Source: Paenibacillus_D sp047238105
GTDB taxonomy: Bacteria > Bacillota > Bacilli > Paenibacillales > Paenibacillaceae
NCBI RefSeq assembly: GCF_047238105.1
Contig: NZ_JBDFMD010000001.1
Span: 1,860,001 to 1,924,000, forward strand
Direction: 5' to 3'
DNA: 64,000 nt
The notes below the pieces were generated by a model. That model saw nothing but the letters and a program-made list of their open reading frames with translations, was not told the DNA's origin and ran no database searches. Below are positions 16,175 to 22,860 of the stretch, in pieces. The translations under genes were made by a program, and so were the position numbers. How positions within the stretch are numbered: the first letter of the stretch is position 1; each line of letters opens with the position of its first letter.

Positions 16175-16226
16175 ACATGTGAAGTACTGCGACAGGGGTT
16201 TCTCTTAGAGGGGAGGAGAAGGGGCT

Positions 16227-17120
16227 ATGCCGTCAACCGTAAAAGGCACACTGATGATAGACGGGCACGAGCTGGTCATCAGCAACCCGGACAAGCTGCT
16301 GTGGCCCGAGAGCGGGATCTCCAAGCTGATCTATCTGCAGCGGTTGGGCGAGCTCGCTCCATACCTGATCAAGCACTGCCGGAACCGCTATCTGACGACG
16401 ATCCGTTATCCGCATGGGATCGACGGCAAGTCCTTCTACCAGAAAAATTGCCCGCAGCCTCAGCCGCCGTTCGTAAACCTTGCGGTTCAGTCCGGGATCC
16501 ACTATGTCCATCTCGACTCGCTGCCGACGCTGCTATGGCTGGGCAATCTGGCGGCGCTGGAATTTCACGCTTCCTTCGACCGGATCGGCGAGCCGCTCGT
16601 CCCGACCGAGTGGGTGCTCGACCTTGACCCCTCGCAAGAGGAAGAGCCGCGCATCATGGAAGCCGCGATGCTCGTCGGCCGGCTGCTCGAATCCCTGGGA
16701 ATCCAGAGTATCCCCAAAACCTCGGGGGCAACCGGCGTACAGATCACCGTCCCGCTCGTCCCGGATCTCAGCTTTGACGAGCTGCGCAGGATTGGCCTCT
16801 TCATCGGCGAGTATCTGTCCTCCACCCACCCTGATCTGTTCACGACCCAGCGGCTGAAGAAGCATCGTGGCGATCTGATCTATGTCGATTATCTGCAGCA
16901 TTATCAAGGCAAGACGCTATCTGCCCCCTATACACCAAGGGCAAGGGCCGGCGCGCCCGTCTCCACGCCTCTGACCTGGGACGAGGTGCGCCGATCACCT
17001 CGCCCTGCCGATTACCATCTGCTGAACATCAGCGAGCGGCTCTCCCGCGTCGGCGACCTGATGGAGCAGACCGAGCCCCAGCAGCTGCGGCCGATCCTAG
17101 AGTTTATCGGCAAGCGCTAG
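16227..17120 (+). CDS. ligD: LigD-type NHEJ polymerase/primase domain protein
   Basis: A 297-aa stand-alone LigD polymerase (AEP primase superfamily) that fills and remodels ends in Ku-dependent repair. Motifs are ISNPDKLLWPESGISKL, HGIDGKSFYQKN, EFHASFDRIGEP, WVLDLDPSQEE (catalytic DxD), KTSGATGVQITVPL and RKTLSAPYTPRARAGAPVST (here GKTLSAPY...). The ATP-dependent ligase and phosphoesterase modules of full-length LigD are absent, so the ligase must be encoded elsewhere. Its stop overlaps that of the convergent cardiolipin synthase by 4 nt (17117-17120). A GGGGAGGAGAAGG site precedes the ATG. Confidence 0.93.
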   Translation: MPSTVKGTLMIDGHELVISNPDKLLWPESGISKLIYLQRLGELAPYLIKHCRNRYLTTIRYPHGIDGKSFYQKNCPQPQPPFVNLAVQSGIHYVHLDSLPTLLWLGNLAALEFHASFDRIGEPLVPTEWVLDLDPSQEEEPRIMEAAMLVGRLLESLGIQSIPKTSGATGVQITVPLVPDLSFDELRRIGLFIGEYLSSTHPDLFTTQRLKKHRGDLIYVDYLQHYQGKTLSAPYTPRARAGAPVSTPLTWDEVRRSPRPADYHLLNISERLSRVGDLMEQTEPQQLRPILEFIGKR

Positions 17121-18544
17121 AGCAGCGGCGAGAGCATCCGCGCCGCGATCTCGCTCGCTTTTTGCCAGCGCGGCCGTTCATGAAAGTCAGACAGATGCAG
17201 CTCCTTGCTGTCCTCGAGGTCAGCCATGAAGTCATCGGTGAGCGCGCGGATCGGCTCCTCGTCGAAGAGGATGGCATTGATCTCAAAGTTGCTGAAAAAG
17301 CTGCGCATATCCATATTAGCCGTACCTACGGAGGCGATCAGCCGGTCGACAATCGTCACCTTGGAGTGGATGAACCCTTTACGATAACGGAAGAAGCGGA
17401 CACCGGCGGTCATCAGATCCTCGACATAAGATAGCGAAGCATACATAACGAGCCGGGAATCGGCTTGTTCAGGGATCAGGATACGCACATCGATGCCCGC
17501 TTGGGCAGCCGTTCGCAGACCCATCAAGATACTCTGATCAGGGATGAAGTAAGGCGTGGCGATATAGATGCTCTGTTTGGCCACGCTGATCGCGCCGGAC
17601 AGGCACTCCAGGATCGTATCGGCCGTACTGTCGGGACCGCTGGAGATGATCTGCACATGCTGGTCGTTATTGCAGCGATGCTCGGGCATATAAGCCTTGT
17701 CCTCCAGCTTCTCCCGTGCCGTGAACCACCAGTCTCTCATGAATACGTCCTGCAGGAAGTAGACCGAATCTCCCTCGATCTGCAGGTGGATGTCTCTCCA
17801 GAAGCCCAGCTTCGGATTTTTGCCGATATATTCGTCTCCGATATTGATCCCGCCCAGGAAGCCGACTGTACCATCTACGACGACAATCTTGCGGTGATTG
17901 CGATAATTCATCCGTTTGTCGAAAAAAGCCAGCCGCGGCGTCAGAAAGCAATGGGTGTGCACCCCAGCGTCACAAAGCTCCTGCAAGTATGCGGCACTCA
18001 GCTCGTAACTGCCAACGCCGTCAAAAATGAGCCGCACCTCCACTCCCGCCTTGGCCTTGCGGATCATGACATCCTTGAACCGCTCACCCGTCTCATCGTG
18101 TCTTATCGTGTAGTATTCCAAATGAATGTGATGCTCCGCTTGCTCCATAGCCGCCAGGATGGCTTCAAAGGTGGCATCCCCGTTATTGAGGATCTTGACC
18201 TTGTTGCATCCGGTAATCGGCGACTGTGCCAGATTATGCAGCAGGTGAAACAAGCGCTCTTGATGATTGAAGCGTCCCTCGCCCAAGTCCGACATGCGGT
18301 GTACAAGCTTGCAGCGGCGCATCGCCTCCAGCCGATGTTCTCCCGCGATAACCCCCCGTTTGCGCACCGTACGGCGGCGCTGAAAATCCTTGGCCATAAA
18401 ATAGTACATGACAAAGCCGATCAGGGGAAAGACGAACAGAATGAGCAGCCAGGCCACAGCCTTGGAAGGGCGTCTAAATTCGGCAATTAGGATGGTCGCG
18501 ATTTGAAAGATAAAGATGAACAGTGCCAGGACTAGCCAAATCAT
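17117..18544 (-). CDS. cls: cardiolipin synthase
   Basis: A 475-aa phospholipase-D superfamily enzyme that joins two phosphatidylglycerols into cardiolipin. Two N-terminal transmembrane helices (MIWLVLALFIFIFQIATILI; AVAWLLILFVFPLIGFVMYY) are followed by two HKD catalytic motifs, HRKIVVVDGTVGFLGGINIG and HSKVTIVDRLIASVGTANMD. Length and layout fit Firmicute ClsA. The start ATG follows AAAGGAG. It converges on ligD with overlapping stops and no terminator between them, so the two transcripts may be antisense at their 3' ends. Confidence 0.93.
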   Translation of the reverse strand: MIWLVLALFIFIFQIATILIAEFRRPSKAVAWLLILFVFPLIGFVMYYFMAKDFQRRRTVRKRGVIAGEHRLEAMRRCKLVHRMSDLGEGRFNHQERLFHLLHNLAQSPITGCNKVKILNNGDATFEAILAAMEQAEHHIHLEYYTIRHDETGERFKDVMIRKAKAGVEVRLIFDGVGSYELSAAYLQELCDAGVHTHCFLTPRLAFFDKRMNYRNHRKIVVVDGTVGFLGGINIGDEYIGKNPKLGFWRDIHLQIEGDSVYFLQDVFMRDWWFTAREKLEDKAYMPEHRCNNDQHVQIISSGPDSTADTILECLSGAISVAKQSIYIATPYFIPDQSILMGLRTAAQAGIDVRILIPEQADSRLVMYASLSYVEDLMTAGVRFFRYRKGFIHSKVTIVDRLIASVGTANMDMRSFFSNFEINAILFDEEPIRALTDDFMADLEDSKELHLSDFHERPRWQKASEIAARMLSPLL

Positions 18545-18791
18545 AGAAGACTCCTTTCAGGGCGGCCCGCAAATGCAAACTTGGCCTTCCGGTTAGGTTC
18601 TGCATCCGCGAAAGCGATTATACTTCCCTATACCCCGCCGGATGCCGCCTTGCATCACCCGACGTACAAATCAGGCATGAATAGACAGGCAAGCGAATAA
18701 ATAGCTAAAGAGGCGTAGGAGTCATGATCCCATTTAAGTATGCGTTCAAAGAGGCATCCCTTTTGGGACGACGAAAAAGGAGGACTGCTCT

Positions 18792-19244
18792 ATGTTCAAA
18801 GAAAACAAGCGTTATTCCTCTGCAGACACGCTGATCGGCCAAGGGACAGTGATCGAAGGCAAGCTGACGTGCGAGGGCGATCTGCGAATTGAAGGGGAGC
18901 ACCGGGGGGACCTTGAGTGCAAGGGAGAGATCATCGTCGGCGAATGCGGTGTCGCCCGCTCGACGCTGGTCTCGCGCGATCTGACTGTCGCAGGCATCGT
19001 CTATGGCGAAGTACAGACCACCGGTCGTCTGATCATCACTGCCTCCGGACAGATCCACGGTTCCGTCAGCACGACAGCTTTGATCATCCAAGAAGGCGGC
19101 CAGTTGACTGGTCACTGCACGATGATCAAAGCGGCGGCCGCTGCTAACAGCAGCGCAGGGGCTTCCAGCCGGAAGGAAGAGTCTGCGGTGGCGGCAGTCA
19201 AAGACACCAAAGATAGCAAGGAAAAAGCACGCGCTGCCGGCTGA
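18792..19244 (+). CDS. bactofilin family polymer-forming cytoskeletal protein
   Basis: A 150-aa protein with a central beta-helix bactofilin (DUF583) core: STLIGQGTVIEGKL-type opening (ADTLIGQGTVIEGKLTCEGD), LRIEGEHRGDLECKGEIIVG, VYGEVQTTGRLIITASGQIH and GSVSTTALIIQEGGQLTGHC. An unstructured Ala/Ser/Lys tail follows (about 118-150). Bactofilins self-assemble into filaments and locate wall enzymes or polysaccharide machinery; in Bacillus, homologues affect motility. An AAAGGAGG site precedes the ATG. The 247 nt upstream hold no gene and only a possible short GGGA/TCCC hairpin near 18758-18770. Confidence 0.9.
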   Translation: MFKENKRYSSADTLIGQGTVIEGKLTCEGDLRIEGEHRGDLECKGEIIVGECGVARSTLVSRDLTVAGIVYGEVQTTGRLIITASGQIHGSVSTTALIIQEGGQLTGHCTMIKAAAAANSSAGASSRKEESAVAAVKDTKDSKEKARAAG

Positions 19245-19263
19245 TTTCTTGAATTGCGGCAAA

Positions 19264-19310
19264 GGGCTGCGCCTACCGGACAGATTGACCGGAGGCGCAG
19301 CCCTCTTGTT
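19264..19310. terminator. bidirectional terminator between bactofilin and ABC permease
   Basis: GGGCTGCGCC and CCGG pair with CCGG and GGCGCAGCCC around a short loop. A T-rich stretch (TCTTGTT) follows on the plus strand. It sits between two convergent genes, serving bactofilin and probably the ABC operon. Confidence 0.7.
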
Positions 19311-19333
19311 CGAGCAGACGCGGGAAGCAACAG

Positions 19334-20110
19334 CTAAGCGATATCCCGTTTACTGAAGACCAGCCAGGTCACCGCTATGAACAGTACGTAATAAGCGCCC
19401 AGCACGCCTAGCGTAAACGCCATCGGTTTGCCGGTCGTCTGGGACACATCGCTGACCAGGTAATCTGTGAGCGACAGATTGGCAAACAGCAGATAATTGA
19501 CCCACTCATAATCCAGCATGCTGATGATCCCGGTGATGACACTGCCGCCCAGCAGCAGGAACAGCGAGAGGCCGATCGCCAGCCCGCCGCTGCGGAACAC
19601 CGTGGAGATCAGGAAGGCCAGCGTGACGACGATGATCAGACTGACATATTCATAGAAGTAATTCATCGTCCAGTAAGCGATGGATGAACGATTGCCCATC
19701 AGCTCCTCGCCGTCGTAGCCGAACAGGATCATCGAGCTCAAGATATTCCATCCGAACAGCACAACCATGAAAAGCAGGCCGAACAGCAGCATGGCGATGT
19801 ATTTGGACAGCAGTATCTTGGATCGGCTCCAGGGGCGGATCATGAGCAGCTTGATCGTGCCGGAGCTGAATTCGCCTGCGACCGTCTCTGCGGCGATAAC
19901 CACGGTAAACACCGTTACCATCATGATCGCCATCATGGACTGAATCTGAACGGCCAGCCACATCGAGGGCTTCATATCGCCGCTATAGAGGTACATCAGG
20001 ACAGGAATGCTGAGCGTGATGACGAGCAGCAGACCGAGCATGATCCAAGTGCGGGGGCGCCGGTAGATCTTCATATTCTCATTGTTTACAAGCTGCATGA
20101 AATCAAACAA
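19334..20110 (-). CDS. ABC-2 type transporter permease
   Basis: A 258-aa membrane protein with six predicted hydrophobic helices (WIMLGLLLVITLSIPVLMYL, MMAIMMVTVFTVVIAAETVA, MLLFGLLFMVVLFGWNILSS, and so on) and the EFSSGTIKLLMIRPWSRSKI motif typical of ABC-2/NosY-like permeases. It overlaps the upstream ATPase gene by 8 nt, and the pair forms one exporter. Similar pairs export antimicrobial peptides or act in resistance or stress response; the substrate cannot be inferred. Confidence 0.85.
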   Translation of the reverse strand: MFDFMQLVNNENMKIYRRPRTWIMLGLLLVITLSIPVLMYLYSGDMKPSMWLAVQIQSMMAIMMVTVFTVVIAAETVAGEFSSGTIKLLMIRPWSRSKILLSKYIAMLLFGLLFMVVLFGWNILSSMILFGYDGEELMGNRSSIAYWTMNYFYEYVSLIIVVTLAFLISTVFRSGGLAIGLSLFLLLGGSVITGIISMLDYEWVNYLLFANLSLTDYLVSDVSQTTGKPMAFTLGVLGAYYVLFIAVTWLVFSKRDIA

Positions 20111-21059
20111 TCCGCTCGCCTCCCGTCACTTCAAGGAACTGGTCTTCCAGCGTCTTGGTATGCTGGCGGATGCCGAATACTTTGATCCCGGCCTGTACCA
20201 GTGCCGCGTTGGCTGCCGCGATCTGGTCACGGTCCGCCAGGAACGCAACTTGGTTGCCCTCGAGCGCCGCTCCGAACTCGGCGAGCACCTCCATCGCCGT
20301 CTGCGGCTGATCGACCTCGAAGAACACTTGGCCAAGCGCCGTCTCCAGCTGCTGCTCCCTCATCGGCCGTACGTCGATCAATCGGCCGCTCTGAATGATG
20401 GCGACCCGGTCGCACATCAGCTCCATCTCGGATAGCAAATGGCTTGAGACGAACACTGTGATGCCTTCTTCTCTGGCCAGCAGCCGCAGATAATCGCGCA
20501 GCTCGCGGATCCCTGCCGGGTCCAGACCGTTGGTAGGCTCGTCCAGGATGAGCAGTGAAGGCTTGTGCATGATCGCTTGGGCGACGCCAAGCCGCTGGCG
20601 CATCCCTAGCGAGTAAGTCTTCACCTTGTCATGGATGCGGGCCTCCAGGCCGACCAACTGGACCACCTCATCGATCCGCTGTCTCGTGATGCCGGGGATC
20701 ATCCTGGCAAAGTGCAGCAGGTTCTGGTAGCCGGTCAAATATTTGTACATCTCCGGATTCTCGACGATCGCTCCCACATGCCGAATCGCCTTCTCGTAGT
20801 CTCTGGTAATACTGTGATTACGGATCAGGATCTCGCCGCTGGAGAGCTTCATCAGCCCTACCATCATGCGGATTGTGGTTGTCTTGCCGGAGCCGTTGGG
20901 ACCCAGGAAACCAAATACTTCGCCGGGAGGGACATCCAGCGTGAGATCGTCGATAATGGTGCGCTTGCCTATACGCTTGGTGACACCTTGCATCCGTACA
21001 ACTGGTTCTGGATCAGGACGGGGGGCGTATGCTCCCGCAGGAGCTGAGCTGGACATCAT
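20103..21059 (-). CDS. ABC transporter ATP-binding protein
   Basis: A 318-aa ATPase. Walker A GFLGPNGSGKTTTIRMMVGL, signature YSLGMRQRLGVAQAIM, Walker B LLILDEPTNGLD and the H-loop region VFVSSHLLSEMELMCDRVA are all intact. A C-terminal regulatory extension (about 235-318, FFEVDQPQTAMEVLAEFGAA...) resembles the DUF4162-type tail of BcrA/CcmA-like proteins. The start ATG has GAGGAGAG upstream; the first about 20 residues (Ala/Pro-rich) are poorly conserved in such families. Works with the overlapping permease downstream. Confidence 0.9.
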   Translation of the reverse strand: MMSSSAPAGAYAPRPDPEPVVRMQGVTKRIGKRTIIDDLTLDVPPGEVFGFLGPNGSGKTTTIRMMVGLMKLSSGEILIRNHSITRDYEKAIRHVGAIVENPEMYKYLTGYQNLLHFARMIPGITRQRIDEVVQLVGLEARIHDKVKTYSLGMRQRLGVAQAIMHKPSLLILDEPTNGLDPAGIRELRDYLRLLAREEGITVFVSSHLLSEMELMCDRVAIIQSGRLIDVRPMREQQLETALGQVFFEVDQPQTAMEVLAEFGAALEGNQVAFLADRDQIAAANAALVQAGIKVFGIRQHTKTLEDQFLEVTGGERIV

Positions 21060-21172
21060 GCCATCTCTCCTCTCATCAAAACTTCCATTTATTATAGCTG
21101 ATGTGAGTTAGGCATTGATAGTCATTTAGCAAAAACTTAGCAATTCAAGGTGAAACGGCTCGATGAACAAAT

Positions 21173-21203
21173 AAAACCGCCTGCGTCATCCAGCAGTGCG
21201 GTT
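21173..21203 (-). terminator. intrinsic terminator after the CxxC gene
   Basis: On the minus strand AACCGC-actgc, a loop, gcag-GCGGTT followed by TTATTTG. It lies 27 nt past the stop of the 83-aa CxxC protein gene. Confidence 0.7.
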
Positions 21204-21229
21204 CATGTGAATCTGCTGCCACGGGGCCT

Positions 21230-21481
21230 TCAATAGGCGTAGGCCAGCTCCTTGCGCTCCTTGGAGGGGGAAGCGATGTGATGCCTGCCAGCCAGTGTCG
21301 GATCGCTGTCAGCAAGCGGATAGGACAAATCCTGCATGCCTTGTTCCGCCCCACTACATCTTACGCAGCAGCCGAGCGGATGCACGATCCGGAAGAAGCC
21401 CGTTCGGAATAAAAGCTGCGCCTCTTCCAGGTTCTCCATACGCCCGCAGCCCACACAGTAATATTGGTCTGATCTGTACAT
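21230..21481 (-). CDS. small zinc-ribbon-like CxxC protein, hypothetical
   Basis: An 83-aa protein with two cysteine pairs (YCVGCGRMENLEEA near residue 9 and CCVRCSG near residue 39), suggestive of a small zinc ribbon, and a polar C-terminus without membrane segments. Function not recognised. An ATG with CGAGGAGAG upstream, its own terminator and a well-formed promoter region support it as a real monocistronic gene. Two palindromes of the G(A/T)TAC-N5-GTATC type sit in its promoter, linking it to the exopolysaccharide-locus operators described elsewhere in this annotation. Confidence 0.6.
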   Translation of the reverse strand: MYRSDQYYCVGCGRMENLEEAQLLFRTGFFRIVHPLGCCVRCSGAEQGMQDLSYPLADSDPTLAGRHHIASPSKERKELAYAY

Positions 21482-21504
21482 CGACGATCTCTCCTCGGAA
21501 TAAG

Positions 21505-21561
21505 ATATACGAATTGTATCTAAAATATTTTACTGTTACATATTGTATCTTTGTTAACCTA
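21505..21561 (-). promoter_or_regulatory. promoter with two GTATC-type operators
   Basis: Sites TATAC-gaatt-GTATC (21506-21520) and GTTAC-atatt-GTATC (21535-21549) precede the CxxC gene. On the minus strand the second lies between TTAACA (-35 like) and TAAAAT (-10 like), although the spacing (19 nt) is long. The 21562-21742 interval up to the DUF1854 gene holds nothing I recognise. Confidence 0.5.
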
Positions 21562-21742
21562 AATTTATGACAAATATCGATTATTGTCAAGCTAATCCTG
21601 GAAATATTGTAGGCTTTTGTCGTGTATGCGCTTCCCAAAACAAGCGCGCCAGAAGGCGGACCGAGAACTGTCGAGAAACCGGGGGAGGTGGCGAACCGTG
21701 ATGGGGTTGAGGCGCAGAGAATATGAAATAAGCTTGGGGTAA

Positions 21743-22261
21743 TCAGCCGTACCGCCGCAGCCAGGTTTCGACTTGCCGGTGACTGTAGCCGCCATCCAGC
21801 GCCGTCAGATCGCTTAGCTGGCAGCGATGACCGTTGTAGTTGACGATGATCCACCGTGTCGGCGCAATCCTGTGAAGTTGTTCTCCGGTTGCATGCAGGA
21901 CGATCGTCTCCGCGCCGCAGTCGGTCTGTACTTGCCAGACCCAACCGTCGCGCTCGCATGAGATCGAATCAATCCGCTCGATCTCGGGCAGCAGCGACCC
22001 CCGCTCCAGCTCACGCTCCGCTTCCGAACGGCTGGTTTCGTCGAGCAAGCTCAGATGATGGATGAGTGCGATCTGCTCACCAGTGTGCTGCAATACAGAG
22101 ATATAACTCTCCGGCATCACCCGCGGCAGCCCGCGGACCAGCCGGATCCGTTCGTATCTGGCGCCATCCATCTCCAGTACCAGCATGCCCCGGGAGTTGC
22201 GGTGCAGCCGGACCTGCGACGGGGTATCGCATTCGGCTCGGTAGTAGACCAGTTGGCTCAT
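21743..22261 (-). CDS. DUF1854 domain-containing protein
   Basis: About 172 aa. The sequence fits DUF1854: VRLHRNSRGMLVLEMDGARY, RLVRGLPRVMPESYISVLQH, GEQIALIHHLSLLDETSRSE and IEAITAIDSISCERDGWVW-like sections (here PEIERIDSISCERDGWVWQV). The family is known mainly next to ABC exporter genes linked to cyanophycin-type metabolism, but its function is unproven and no such genes are adjacent here. I start at ATG 22261 (GGAGG six nt upstream) instead of the ATG six codons earlier. 38 nt from the upstream membrane protein gene, so possibly cotranscribed. Confidence 0.75.
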   Translation of the reverse strand: MSQLVYYRAECDTPSQVRLHRNSRGMLVLEMDGARYERIRLVRGLPRVMPESYISVLQHTGEQIALIHHLSLLDETSRSEAERELERGSLLPEIERIDSISCERDGWVWQVQTDCGAETIVLHATGEQLHRIAPTRWIIVNYNGHRCQLSDLTALDGGYSHRQVETWLRRYG

Positions 22262-22299
22262 AGGGACCTCCATCTCCATGACGTCTTATGATCGCCGGA

Positions 22300-22794
22300 T
22301 CACTCCGCCCCCATCTCCGAGCGGTAATCCCACAGCACCCGCCATTCCCCGTCCTCTTGGGCGATATAACAGAGCTGCGCCAGCTCGAACAGGCCGAAGA
22401 TCGGGCTGTCGAATACGGTTCTAGCCTTGACCCTATAGACATGTGACAACTTGCCCGCACGGGCATCCATCCGCCACTCGCCGACGAACTCGGGTTCGTC
22501 CAGCGTGTAGCTGAACGTCCGAACGGCAAAATGATTGAGGAACACATGCGCTCGCGTCTCAATATACGATTCTTTGGTAAACCGCGCATGCATATCGCTA
22601 TGGAACAGCTCCCAGGAGCTGCCGAAATCGCCCTGCTGCTCAAACGCATAAAAGGCATCGACGACTCGCGCCAGCTCCGCCTCCCTGGAGCCAAATGACG
22701 TTTGCAACCATCCGAATACCAACCACCCGCCCCATGCCATCACGGCGATGAGGAGGAGGGGCAGGAGGCGGATCCGGCGTCTTCTTCTCAGCAT
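22300..22794 (-). CDS. single-pass membrane protein, hypothetical
   Basis: A 164-aa protein with an Arg-rich start (MLRRRRRIRL) and one N-terminal transmembrane helix (LLPLLLIAVMAWGGWLVFGW), so the rest is probably outside the membrane. The soluble part (ARVVDAFYAFEQQGDFGSSW, ESYIETRAHVFLNHFAVRTF, VYRVKARTVFDSPIFGLFEL) resembles NTF2-like or SnoaL-like folds of extracellular Bacillus proteins; this is a guess from pattern. A GGGAGGAAG site precedes the ATG. It lies 66 nt beyond the end of the exopolysaccharide operon, without an obvious terminator between them. Confidence 0.6.
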   Translation of the reverse strand: MLRRRRRIRLLPLLLIAVMAWGGWLVFGWLQTSFGSREAELARVVDAFYAFEQQGDFGSSWELFHSDMHARFTKESYIETRAHVFLNHFAVRTFSYTLDEPEFVGEWRMDARAGKLSHVYRVKARTVFDSPIFGLFELAQLCYIAQEDGEWRVLWDYRSEMGAE

Positions 22795-22860
22795 GCGCTT
22801 CCTCCCGTCAACTGTCAGCTTGTACAGTTTATGAAGAGGATAGGAAGAATAGACATTACG

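Noticed and set aside
18705..19262. 185-codon minus-strand frame covering the bactofilin gene
   Set aside because: The plus strand carries a clear bactofilin beta-helix with a good ribosome site; the antisense frame has no recognisable features.
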